DNA from: Streptomyces humidus
Lineage (GTDB): Bacteria > Actinomycetota > Actinomycetes > Streptomycetales > Streptomycetaceae
DNA: 64,000 bases
Direction of reading: 5' to 3'
Assembly (NCBI RefSeq): GCF_014649655.1
Contig: NZ_BMTL01000023.1
Coordinates: 1-64,000 of the forward strand
The notes beneath the pieces are model-generated. The model was not told the origin of the DNA. It saw only the letters and a program-made list of their open reading frames with translations, and did no database searches. Positions 18,512 through 27,089 of the stretch are shown here, piece after piece. Each line of letters starts with the position of its first letter. Within the stretch, counting starts at the first letter, position 1. Made by a program: the position numbers and the translations under genes.

Positions 18512-20557
18512 ATGATCTCCACCCTCCAGTCCCGCATGCTGCGCGGGGCGGACGGTGACCCCGCCCCGCGTCTGGCCTACGGCGCCGACTACAACCCCGA
18601 GCAGTGGCCCCGGGACGTGTGGGAGGAGGACGTCCGGCTGATGCGGGAGGCCGGCGTCACCGTCGTCTCCGTGGGGATCTTCTCCTGGGCCCGCATCCAG
18701 CCGGGCCCGGACATCTGGGACTTCGGCTGGCTCGACGAGGTCATGGACCTGCTGCACGCGGGCGGGATCGGCGTCGACCTGGCGACCGCCACCGCCTCCC
18801 CGCCGCCGTGGCTCACCACCGCCCACCCGGAGATCCTCCCGGTCACGGCGAACGGCGAGACGCTCTGGCCGGGCGCCCGGCAGCACTGGCGGCCCACCTC
18901 GCCCGTCTTCCGCGAGCACGCCCTGCGCCTGGTCCGCGAGATCGCCGGCCGTTACAAGGACCACCCGGCGCTGGTCGCCTGGCACGTCTCCAACGAGCTG
19001 GGCTGCCACAACATCTACGACTTCTCCGACGACGCGGCCCGCGCCTTCCGCCTCTGGCTGCGCGCCCGCTACGGCACGCTCGAGGCCCTCAACCACGCCT
19101 GGGGAACCGCTTTCTGGTCGCAGCGCTACAGCGACTGGGAGCAGATCCTGCCGCCTCGGCTGGCCGCCTCCCACCCCAACCCCACCCAGCAGCTGGACTT
19201 CAAGCGGTTCTCCTCGGACGCGCTGAAGGACCATCTCGTCGCGGAGCGCGAGATCCTCCGGGAGATCACGCCCGGCGTCCCCGTCACCACCAACTTCATG
19301 GTGATGGGCGGCACGAAGGGCATGAACTACCCGGACTGGGCGGACGAGACCGACTTCGTCTCCAACGACCACTACGTGCACCCCGGCCCCCAGGACCGCG
19401 ACGAGCTGTCGTTCTCCGCCAACCTGGTCAGCGGCATCGCGGGCGGCCGGCCCTGGTTCCTGATGGAGCACTCCACCAGCGCGGTCAACTGGCAGCCCGT
19501 CAACGTGGCCAAGCGACCGGGCGACCTGGCTCGCGACTCGCTGCTGCACGTGGCGCACGGCGCGGACGCGGTCTGCTTCTTCCAGTGGCGGCAGTCCGTG
19601 GCCGGCGCCGAGAAGTACCACTCGGCGATGGTCCCGCACGCCGGGGCGGACAGCGACCTCTTCCGCGCGGTCGTCGACCTCGGCGCCACGCTCAAGACGC
19701 TCGCCCCGGTGGCGGGTTCGGAGCGCGAGGCGGCGGCCGTCGGCATCCTCTACGACTGGGAGTCGTGGTGGGCGGCCGAGCAGGACTCCCACCCCACCTC
19801 GCTGCTGGACTACCGGCGCGAGGCACTCGACTGGTACTCGGCGCTCCTCGCCCTGGGCGTCCGCGCCGACCTCGTGACCACCCGCGCCGACCTCTCGCGC
19901 CACCAGGTCCTCATCGCGCCCGTGCTGCACGTGGTGCCCGCCGAGCTGGCCAAGGACCTCACGCGCTACGTCGAGCAGGGCGGCCACCTCGTCACCACGT
20001 ACTTCTCCGGGGTCGTCGACGAGAACGACCACGTGTGGCTGGGCGGTTACCCCGGCGCGCTGCGCGAACTGCTCGGCATCCGCGTCGAGGAGTTCGGCCC
20101 GCTGCTCGCCGGGGAGAGCGTGGAGCTGGACGACTCCACCCGCGGCAGTCTGTGGACCGACCAGATCACCCTCGCCGACGGCGACACCGAGGTCCTGGCG
20201 CACTACCGCAGCGGGGTGCACGCCGGACGGCCCGCGGTCACCCGCCGCTCCACGGGCGACGGCTCGGCGTCGTACGTCTCGACCCGGCTCGGCGTCGACG
20301 GGCTGCGCTCGCTGCTGCCGCGTCTGCTGGACCCGGCCGGGGTGAGCAGCGAACTTCCCCCGCAGGCCCGCGGACCGGTCGAACTGACCGTGCGGCGCGG
20401 CCCCGGGGGACGGTTCCTGTTCCTGGTCAACCGGACCGACGAGACGGTGCCGGTACCCGGCTTCGACGGCGAGGTGCTGCTCGGCGCCCGCGACGCGGAG
20501 GGCTCCCTCGTCCTCGGTCCCCGGGAGGTCGCCGTGCTGCGCCGGCCGGCCGCCTGA
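18512..20557 (+). CDS. GH42 beta-galactosidase
   Basis: 681 residues, full length for GH42, without signal peptide, so it acts on imported galactosides in the cytoplasm. Retaining catalytic residues are seen as the acid/base Glu162 in VSNELG and the nucleophile Glu319 in FLMEHS. The domains run in the usual order: TIM barrel (about 15-390), trimerisation domain (about 395-600) and a small C-terminal beta domain. The ATG at 18512 follows GGAAGGACC. Position in the LacI-controlled operon implies it hydrolyses the sugar brought in by the upstream importer, plausibly galacto-oligosaccharides from plant galactan. Confidence 0.93.
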   Translation: MISTLQSRMLRGADGDPAPRLAYGADYNPEQWPRDVWEEDVRLMREAGVTVVSVGIFSWARIQPGPDIWDFGWLDEVMDLLHAGGIGVDLATATASPPPWLTTAHPEILPVTANGETLWPGARQHWRPTSPVFREHALRLVREIAGRYKDHPALVAWHVSNELGCHNIYDFSDDAARAFRLWLRARYGTLEALNHAWGTAFWSQRYSDWEQILPPRLAASHPNPTQQLDFKRFSSDALKDHLVAEREILREITPGVPVTTNFMVMGGTKGMNYPDWADETDFVSNDHYVHPGPQDRDELSFSANLVSGIAGGRPWFLMEHSTSAVNWQPVNVAKRPGDLARDSLLHVAHGADAVCFFQWRQSVAGAEKYHSAMVPHAGADSDLFRAVVDLGATLKTLAPVAGSEREAAAVGILYDWESWWAAEQDSHPTSLLDYRREALDWYSALLALGVRADLVTTRADLSRHQVLIAPVLHVVPAELAKDLTRYVEQGGHLVTTYFSGVVDENDHVWLGGYPGALRELLGIRVEEFGPLLAGESVELDDSTRGSLWTDQITLADGDTEVLAHYRSGVHAGRPAVTRRSTGDGSASYVSTRLGVDGLRSLLPRLLDPAGVSSELPPQARGPVELTVRRGPGGRFLFLVNRTDETVPVPGFDGEVLLGARDAEGSLVLGPREVAVLRRPAA

Positions 20558-20583
20558 CGTCCCCACCCGCACCCCCCACGACT

Positions 20584-20613
20584 CCCCGGGCACGGCCTGA
20601 CCCGTGCCCGGGG
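20584..20613 (+). terminator. Terminator hairpin after GH42
   Basis: CCCCGGGCACGG (20584-20595) pairs perfectly with 20602-20613 around a six-base loop. A second weaker stem (CCCCTCC/GGAGGGG) follows within 30 bases. Together they mark the end of the importer-GH42 unit, with possible read-through to the next gene. Confidence 0.65.
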
Positions 20614-20682
20614 GCCATCCCCTCCCGCCCGCACGGCAGGAGGGGGCCCACTACAGCGAACGCACCGCAGTTGGGAGCACAC

Positions 20683-22710
20683 ATGGCACGCCGTACCCGC
20701 AGCAGACGGACCCTCGGGGCCGCCGCACTCACCGCACTGGCCACCGGGGCCGCGCTCTTGAGCGTCCCCGTGCAGGCGCACGCCGAGGCCGCCGTCACGG
20801 TGACGCCGGACCCCTCGTACCAGCAGGAGAAGTTCGAGGGCTGGGGCACCAGCCTGGTCTGGTTCGCCAACGCCACCGGCGACTATCCCCCGGCGGTCCG
20901 GGAGAAGCTCGCCGAGCTGCTCTTCGGTGACGACGGCCTGGCGCTGAACATCGCCCGCTACAACATCGGCGGCGGCAACGCTCCGGACGTCAAGGACTAT
21001 CTGCGGGCCGGCGGCGCCGTGCAGGGCTGGTGGAAGGCGCCCGCGGGCACCACCCGCGAGGACACCGACTGGTGGAGCGCGGACGACCCCGCCGACTGGA
21101 ACCCCAAGGCCGACGCCACCCAGCGCTGGTGGGTGAACCGCATCAAGAAGGACATCACCCACTGGGAGGCGTTCAGCAACTCCCCGCCGTGGTTCATGAC
21201 GCGGAGCGGTTACGTCTCCGGCGGGTTCGACGCCAACGCCGACCAGCTGAAGGCCGACTCCGTCGACGACTTCGCCGCCTATCTGGCGGGTGCGACGAAG
21301 CGGCTGGAGAAGGGCGAGGGCATCAAGGTCGACACCGTCGACCCCTTCAACGAGCCCAACACCGGCTACTGGGGCACCCGGCTCGGTGCGGACGGCCTGC
21401 CCGTCGGCGGCCGCCAGGAGGGCGCCCACATCGGCCCCGAGCTCCAGCAGAAGGTGCTCGCCGCGCTGGCGCCCGCGCTGAAGAAGGCGAAGGTCAAGGC
21501 CGGGATATCGGCGATGGACGAGACCAACCCGTCGATCTTCGCCACGAACTGGAACTCCTACTCGCAGAGCTCCAAGGACCTCGTGGACCAGATGAACGTC
21601 CACACCTACGGCACCGGACAGCGCACCACCGTGCGCGACCTCGCCAAGGCCGCCGACAAGCCTCTGTGGATGAGCGAGGTCGAAGGCGACTGGGGCGACG
21701 GGCAGAGCTTCACCGACATGCGTCCGGGCCTCGGGCTGGCCCAGCAGATGGTGAACGACCTGCGTGAACTGGAGCCCAAGGCCTGGGTGTTCTGGCAGCC
21801 GGTCGAGGACTACGACAACATGAAGCCGGGCGGCGAGTCCGCCAAGGGCGGCAACTGGGGCGAGATCCAGCTGCCGTTCAGCTGCACGAAGACGGACACC
21901 CTCAAGTCGTGCCCCATCTTCACGAACACCAAGTTCGACACGGCCCGCAACTTCACCCACTTCATCAAGCCCGGCGACAGGCTGATCAAGGTGGACGACA
22001 CCTCCAGCGCCGCCGCGGTGACCAAGGGCGGCAAGGGCGTCTCGCTCGTCCACGTCAACTCCACCACCGCGGCCCGCACGGTCACCATCGACCTGTCCAA
22101 GTTCCGCAGCATCAAGGGCAACGCGACCGTCACCCCGACCGTGACCAGCGCCGACGGCAAGCTCAAGCAGCAGGCGCCGGTCGAGGTCGTGGACGGCAAG
22201 GCCACGTACACGGTCCCCGCGCAGTCCGTGACCTCCTTCGCCGTCAGGGGCGTCTCGGGAGTCGCGAAGAACGCCGGCCTGTTCAGCAAGGGCCACTCCT
22301 ACACGCTGACCGGCGTGCAGAGCGGCAAGGCGGTCACCGTCGCGGCCGACGGCACGAGCCTGGTGATCGGGTCGGCGAACGGCAGCACGGCGCAGCAGTG
22401 GCAGCTCGACGCCCGGCACGGCGACAAGGGCGCCCGCCAGCGCTACGTCTTCGCCAACCCGGCCGAGGGCAAGCGCCTCGCCGTGCGCGACAACGTGCCG
22501 GTGGTCGAGCCCGACACCGGCAAGCGCGACCCCGCCACCGAGTGGATCATGTCGACCACCGGTGACGGCACGTGGACCCTGGTGAACGCGGCGACCGGAC
22601 GGCTCCTCGAAGTCGGCGGCCAGGCGACGAACGAGGGCGCCGCGGTGACCACCTGGCAGGCCAACTCCGGCTCCAACCAGCGCTGGAGGGTCACGGACGT
22701 GACCCCGTAG
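20683..22710 (+). CDS. Secreted GH30-family glycosidase with C-terminal ricin-type lectin domain
   Basis: 675 residues. A Sec signal peptide (RR-containing start, hydrophobic core, cleavage near AHA-EA, about residue 34). The GH30 barrel follows, with the acid/base Glu224 in DPFNEPN and the nucleophile Glu332 in WMSEVEG, then the GH30 beta-sandwich (about 440-520). From about 530 the chain resembles a carbohydrate-binding ricin/CBM13-like domain, ending in repeats of the GxxxLEV...QW type (TGRLLEVGG, NQRWRV). The barrel resembles endo-beta-1,6-galactanases of GH30 more than glucosylceramidases, but the substrate is inferred. Neighbouring GH42 and galactoside import fit arabinogalactan breakdown outside the cell. 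Confidence 0.85.
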   Translation: MARRTRSRRTLGAAALTALATGAALLSVPVQAHAEAAVTVTPDPSYQQEKFEGWGTSLVWFANATGDYPPAVREKLAELLFGDDGLALNIARYNIGGGNAPDVKDYLRAGGAVQGWWKAPAGTTREDTDWWSADDPADWNPKADATQRWWVNRIKKDITHWEAFSNSPPWFMTRSGYVSGGFDANADQLKADSVDDFAAYLAGATKRLEKGEGIKVDTVDPFNEPNTGYWGTRLGADGLPVGGRQEGAHIGPELQQKVLAALAPALKKAKVKAGISAMDETNPSIFATNWNSYSQSSKDLVDQMNVHTYGTGQRTTVRDLAKAADKPLWMSEVEGDWGDGQSFTDMRPGLGLAQQMVNDLRELEPKAWVFWQPVEDYDNMKPGGESAKGGNWGEIQLPFSCTKTDTLKSCPIFTNTKFDTARNFTHFIKPGDRLIKVDDTSSAAAVTKGGKGVSLVHVNSTTAARTVTIDLSKFRSIKGNATVTPTVTSADGKLKQQAPVEVVDGKATYTVPAQSVTSFAVRGVSGVAKNAGLFSKGHSYTLTGVQSGKAVTVAADGTSLVIGSANGSTAQQWQLDARHGDKGARQRYVFANPAEGKRLAVRDNVPVVEPDTGKRDPATEWIMSTTGDGTWTLVNAATGRLLEVGGQATNEGAAVTTWQANSGSNQRWRVTDVTP

Positions 22711-23656
22711 CGTCCTGCAGGCCCGCTGTCTCCGCCCGTGTCGCGATCGTCGTGACGCGGGCGGAGTGCTGTGCGGGGGCGTGGGCGGCGGAGCCCTCCC
22801 CGACGGCGGGCGGCGGCGCGGCCGGGATGCGTTCCAGGACGCCGCCCGCGAAGACGTCGTACAGCGGGAGCGTCTCCAGGTGCACATAGCCGATGTGGCA
22901 GTCGCAGACGGCGAGCGGGCAGGCCCGGGGACGCAGGGCGGCGCGGTACGAGCCGTCGTAGAGGTTGCCGAGTTCGGCGCGGACGAAGTGGCAGCGGCGG
23001 ACCGTGCCGTCCCCGTCGACCGAGATCACGGACTCGCCGGTACGGCAGGGCAGACCGGCGCTCGCGTGCGGGTGGCGGCTGTACGGGAAGAGCGGGTCGA
23101 GGGCGGTCCACCGGTCGGCCTCGGCGTCGTCGTAGACATGCCCCTCGGCGGCGTTGATCCACAGATAGACGTGGGCGGGCAGGTCGGCGCGCAGGCGGCG
23201 AGCCGCCTCGAGATGCCCGGGCAGACCGACGACGCCGACGCTGAAGCGGACGCCCCGGTCCGTCAGGTCCCGGCACTTGGCGAGGAAGCGGTCGTACGGC
23301 GTCTGGCCCGGGTGGTACGTGCACCACAGGGCCAGCGTGGCCGGGTCGGCCTCGGCGAGCCAGTCGGTGCGGCAGCTGAGGTTGGTCTGGATCGCGACGC
23401 GGCGGATGTGCGGGAGGCGGGAGAGGTCGGCCAGGGTACGCCGGTACCAGGAGCGGACCAGGCCCTCGCCCCAGGGGGTGAAGAGGAGGGAGAGCCGGTC
23501 GCCGGTCCGGGCCGCGGCCCAGGCGGCGAACCGTTCGAGCGCGGCCCGGTCGGCGCGCAGCTGCGCGGTCGAGTCGCGTCGCTTGGCGAACGGGCAGTAG
23601 GGGCAGTCGTAGTCGCAGGAGGCTAGCGGACCGCGGTAGAGCAGGGTCAGTTCCAC
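22691..23656 (-). CDS. STM4011-family radical SAM protein
   Basis: 321 residues. The [4Fe-4S]-SAM cluster motif C-x3-C-x2-C is at residues 14, 18 and 21 (ASCDYDCPYC). A C-terminal SPASM-like region carries further cysteines (PCRTGES, RRCHF, RACPLAVCDC), suggesting one auxiliary cluster, as in enzymes that modify peptides or proteins. The start is GTG at 23656, seven bases after the stop of STM4012, so it is the last gene of the operon. Its 3' end overlaps the convergent GH30 gene by 20 bp. Family name recalled from the Salmonella locus; substrate unknown. Confidence 0.82.
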   Translation of the reverse strand: MELTLLYRGPLASCDYDCPYCPFAKRRDSTAQLRADRAALERFAAWAAARTGDRLSLLFTPWGEGLVRSWYRRTLADLSRLPHIRRVAIQTNLSCRTDWLAEADPATLALWCTYHPGQTPYDRFLAKCRDLTDRGVRFSVGVVGLPGHLEAARRLRADLPAHVYLWINAAEGHVYDDAEADRWTALDPLFPYSRHPHASAGLPCRTGESVISVDGDGTVRRCHFVRAELGNLYDGSYRAALRPRACPLAVCDCHIGYVHLETLPLYDVFAGGVLERIPAAPPPAVGEGSAAHAPAQHSARVTTIATRAETAGLQDATGSRP

Positions 23657-23663
23657 GGCGGCC

Positions 23664-25064
23664 TCACTTGCGTTCGTAGGCGGCCATGGCGGTTCGCACG
23701 GCCGGGGAGAACAGGTCGGGGCCGACGGCGTCGGAGTGGGCGAGCCCTTCGGGGGTCAGCCGCACCAGTGTGGGGTCGTCGGTCAGCCACCCCCGGTCCG
23801 CGAACGCGGCGAGTTCGGGGCCGAAGTCCTCGGCGGGGGTGCTGCCGAAGCGGGCGCGGTAGTCGTCGACGCTCAGTCCCCCGGCCTGGAGCAGTGACTG
23901 CAGGAGGTGCCTGCGGCGGGACTCGTCGTGGGCCATCGGGTGGCCGACCTGGGCGTGTGCGAAGTCGGTCGTGCTCACGTAGTCGTCGATGATGCCGCGG
24001 ATCTCGTGCATGCCGACCGCGTAGTCGAAGGAGTAGTGCAGTCCGGCCGTGTAGGAGCGGGCTCCGCAGCCGAGGCCGATCATGCCGTCGGTCTGGCAGG
24101 CGTGGTCGTCGGCGCCCTGGGGCGGCGCGTCGGCCCGGCGGAACATCCGCATGGACCGCTGGGTGTAGCCGTGCGCGAGGAGGTGGTCGCGACCGGTCCG
24201 GTACAGCGTCAGGCGCTGTTCGTCCCAGGCCGGGTCCGGGCCCGCCGTGGCCCGCCGGCCGAGACCGGTGAGGGGGCGGACGTAGAGCGGGTAGAGATAG
24301 AGCTCCTCGGGTCGCCAGGCCAGGGCCGCGTCCAGGGAGTGCAGCCAGCTCTGCTCGGTCTGGCCGTCGATGCCGTAGATGAGGTCGATGTTGAGGACCG
24401 GGATGCGCGCGTCGCGGATGCGGCCGAGGGCGCTCTCGACGGCGGCGCGGCGCTGCGGGCGCACGGCGGCCCTGGCCTCGGTCTCGACGAAGCTCTGGAC
24501 GCCCAGGCTGAGCCGGGTGGCGCCGCGCTCGGCCAGGACGGCGAGGCGGTCGGCGGTGGCCGTCGCGGGCGAGGCCTCGACGGAGAGCGGGACCCCGCGC
24601 AGGTCGGCGCCCATGCGGTGCTCTGCGATGTCGCAGAGGCGCTCCAGCTCCCCGGCGGTGAGGAACGTGGGCGTGCCGCCGCCGAAGGCCGCGGTGGCGA
24701 ACCGGACACGGTCCGTCTCCCCCAGCGCTTCCCGCACGGCTGTCGCCTGCCGTTCCAGGGCGTCCAGATAGGCGCCGGTCAGGCCGTCGGGGGCGCCGAT
24801 GCGGGTGAAGAGGTTGCAGAAGCCGCAGCGGACCTCGCAGAACGGTATGTGCAGATAGAGGGAGAGCGCGTCCTTGGGCTCGGCCGCCCACAGTTCGCGC
24901 AGGGGCGGACGTTCGGGGAGCGGGCGGTAGGCGGTCTTGTGCGGATAGGCGTAGACGTAGTGCTGGTACGGGCTGACGCCGGTGGCCTGCTCGGAGGCGA
25001 CCGGCTCGACGGTGGTCGGCCCGGGAACGGTCGGCTCGGGAACGGTCGGCTCGACGGTGGTCAT
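23664..25064 (-). CDS. STM4012-family radical SAM protein (HemN/HemW-like)
   Basis: 466 residues. A Pro/Thr/Val-rich N-terminal tail (about 1-25) leads to a HemN-type radical SAM barrel with C-x3-C-x2-C at residues 76, 80 and 83 (PFCEVRCGFCNLF) and the GGGTPTFL motif, ending in a HemN C-terminal winged-helix-like part. HemN proper has a fourth cysteine two residues later (CxC); here it is absent (CNLF), so coproporphyrinogen decarboxylation is unlikely. HemW-like relatives bind haem or act as methyltransferases. The ATG overlaps the stop of STM4013 by four bases. Confidence 0.85.
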   Translation of the reverse strand: MTTVEPTVPEPTVPGPTTVEPVASEQATGVSPYQHYVYAYPHKTAYRPLPERPPLRELWAAEPKDALSLYLHIPFCEVRCGFCNLFTRIGAPDGLTGAYLDALERQATAVREALGETDRVRFATAAFGGGTPTFLTAGELERLCDIAEHRMGADLRGVPLSVEASPATATADRLAVLAERGATRLSLGVQSFVETEARAAVRPQRRAAVESALGRIRDARIPVLNIDLIYGIDGQTEQSWLHSLDAALAWRPEELYLYPLYVRPLTGLGRRATAGPDPAWDEQRLTLYRTGRDHLLAHGYTQRSMRMFRRADAPPQGADDHACQTDGMIGLGCGARSYTAGLHYSFDYAVGMHEIRGIIDDYVSTTDFAHAQVGHPMAHDESRRRHLLQSLLQAGGLSVDDYRARFGSTPAEDFGPELAAFADRGWLTDDPTLVRLTPEGLAHSDAVGPDLFSPAVRTAMAAYERK

Positions 25065-25963
25065 CGGGTGGCCTCCCTCGGACGGGGGGCTCGGCCGCGG
25101 GGTGCGGGGTCGCCGGGGGCGGGGTCGAGGAAGAAGTGGGCGTACGGGACGGTCCACACGGACTCGTGGCCGAGCCGGTGACCGGTGTAGCCGTCGTCGC
25201 CGTAGGCGGTGCCGTGGTCGGAGCAGACGATCGCGAAGCAGCGGCGCCTGCTGCTCGCGGCGGCGAAGAGCCGTCCGATGTGCCGGTCCACGTACTCCAG
25301 CGCGGCGGCGTGCGTGGCGCGGCTGTCGCCCGCCTCGCGGGTGGCGCCGGGCAGGTGGAACCAGTTCGGCTGGTGCAGGGCGGAGACGTTCACGAAGAGG
25401 AACAGCTTCTTCGCGGACGGGAGTTCGCTTATCACGCGTTCCGCGCACGCGACCTGGTTCTCGAAGGAGCGGGGCGAGGTGACGCCGAACTCCGGTTCCC
25501 AGTGCGACTCGTGGAAGAGACCGGGCAGAACGGAGCCCAGGGGGCCCTGCCGGTTGAAGAACCCCACTCCCCCGATGCACGCGGTGTGATAGCCGTCCCG
25601 GGCCAGGCCCGAGACGACGTCGGGGGTGTCGTAGACATAGGTGCCGCGCGCGGTGGTCTCGCTGCCCGCGAAGCTCGCCGCGAACAGTCGCGGATGCGGT
25701 CCGGGGGCGGCCGGGGTGGGCAGGAAGCCGGCGAAGATCGCCTGATGGGAGGCGTAGGTGAAGCTGCCCGGGGCGTGCCGCTCCTCCCAGCGGCCGCCGG
25801 GCAGACGACGGGCCAGGTTCGGGATGCGTCCGGCCGCCGCCAGCTCCACGGCGACGTCGTGGCGCAGGGTGTCGAGCGTGACGAGGAGCAGGTCGTGACT
25901 GCCCACGACCTCGTTCATGTCCGGCCCGCTCGTATCCGGCCCGCTCGTGTCCGGCTCAGGCAT
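25061..25963 (-). CDS. STM4013/SEN3800-family hydrolase (alkaline phosphatase superfamily)
   Basis: 300 residues with the sulfatase/phosphatase core. A metal motif VTLDTLRHDV includes Asp31, a second metal motif is SDHG, and a histidine-rich GHRLGHE segment follows. At the nucleophile position, where sulfatases have C/S-x-P-S-R, this protein reads FTYASHQ (Thr69 or nearby), so a formylglycine sulfatase is unlikely and a phospho- or related ester hydrolase with Thr nucleophile is more plausible. No signal peptide. The start at 25963 has AGGA upstream and overlaps STM4014 by eight bases; ATG 25918 is an alternative, skipping a TSGPD repeat. Confidence 0.82.
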   Translation of the reverse strand: MPEPDTSGPDTSGPDMNEVVGSHDLLLVTLDTLRHDVAVELAAAGRIPNLARRLPGGRWEERHAPGSFTYASHQAIFAGFLPTPAAPGPHPRLFAASFAGSETTARGTYVYDTPDVVSGLARDGYHTACIGGVGFFNRQGPLGSVLPGLFHESHWEPEFGVTSPRSFENQVACAERVISELPSAKKLFLFVNVSALHQPNWFHLPGATREAGDSRATHAAALEYVDRHIGRLFAAASSRRRCFAIVCSDHGTAYGDDGYTGHRLGHESVWTVPYAHFFLDPAPGDPAPRGRAPRPREATR

Positions 25964-27089
25964 GCGCTGTTCCTGTTCTCTGTGGTGCGAAGTCGCGCAG
26001 GACGGCTGCCACTTGCGTCGCGTACGTGTCGAGTCCTTCGGATCCGCTGCCGGGCAGACCCGTGAGCCCGGGCAGCAGATCGCCGAAGGCGTTGACCTCG
26101 CCGACCGCGGCCCTGCGCCAGCCGACGGCCGGCAGCAGGTCGACGCCGACGCACAGGGTGCGCGGGAAGCAGGCCGCGGCCCGCTCGCACACTCCCAGCA
26201 CGTCGGCCCAGCGTGCGCCGGCCGCCTCGAAGGCCTGCCGTGCGGCCTGCACGTCACCCCGCCGGCCGCCCAGGTGGAGGTTGGTCAGCGGCGAGCGGCT
26301 GGTGCGGACCACCGCGTGGGTGGCACGGCCCGCCACCACCACGACCCTGAGGTCTGCCGCCCGGCCGTCCTGGGACGCCTTCGGCAGCCAGCGTTCGAGG
26401 TGCAGTCCGTCCGGGGCGAGTGCGTCGACGACGGCCGCGATGTCCTGTTCGCGTTCGTAGCGGCGCACTCTGAGGGAGTTGTACAGGCTGCCGTCCGCGG
26501 CGCGTGCCACGGAGGTGGTGGCCCTGATCCGGCCGCCGCCGCCCGACTCGACGGCCAGGACACCCGACGCGGAGGACCCGTGCGCGGGCTTCACGAACAG
26601 CCGGGACATCCGGTGCCCCCGCATCGCCGCGCGCACGTCGTCCCAGCCGCGCACGGCGATGCCCCGCGGGCCCGAGGTGGGGGAGGCGGGGACCGGGACG
26701 CCCGCCGCGTCGAGGACGGCGTGGCAGAGCCGTTTGTCGAACAGCACGGCCAGATCGCCGGGGTCGTCGAGGCGGACGCCGCCGCGCAGACCGCTCACCG
26801 CCGCCATGAAGCGGGCGTACCAACGGGCCGAGCCCTCGACCCTGGTGGGGTCCTGGGCGCCGCGCAGTATCCGGTCGGCCTCGGGGTTCTCGCCGGGCGA
26901 GTCGATCCGGACGATCTCGTCGTCGTCGAAGTCGCCTCCCCCGGCCCGGAGCACGTCTGTCCAGGCCACGACGCGCGGGGCGGGGAGACCGGCGGCGCGC
27001 ACCGCGTCCGCGAAGAGGGCGACCCGGCGGTTCTCGGGGTTGCCGACCACCGCGAGACGTGGACCCCGCTCACTCCCCGACGGCGACAT
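25956..27089 (-). CDS. STM4014-family protein with ATP-grasp-like fold
   Basis: 377 residues. The middle resembles an ATP-grasp ligase: a lysine in LFVKPAHGSSASGV (Lys167) matches the phosphate-binding loop, and a metal-site segment VDLLP...GEVNAFGDLLPG lies near the C-terminus. Such enzymes form amide or ester bonds through an acyl phosphate, for example on peptides or proteins. The ATG at 27089 overlaps the 3' end of STM4015 by 20 bp. The family is uncharacterised; the ATP-grasp call is my reading of motifs. Confidence 0.75.
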   Translation of the reverse strand: MSPSGSERGPRLAVVGNPENRRVALFADAVRAAGLPAPRVVAWTDVLRAGGGDFDDDEIVRIDSPGENPEADRILRGAQDPTRVEGSARWYARFMAAVSGLRGGVRLDDPGDLAVLFDKRLCHAVLDAAGVPVPASPTSGPRGIAVRGWDDVRAAMRGHRMSRLFVKPAHGSSASGVLAVESGGGGRIRATTSVARAADGSLYNSLRVRRYEREQDIAAVVDALAPDGLHLERWLPKASQDGRAADLRVVVVAGRATHAVVRTSRSPLTNLHLGGRRGDVQAARQAFEAAGARWADVLGVCERAAACFPRTLCVGVDLLPAVGWRRAAVGEVNAFGDLLPGLTGLPGSGSEGLDTYATQVAAVLRDFAPQRTGTAHA

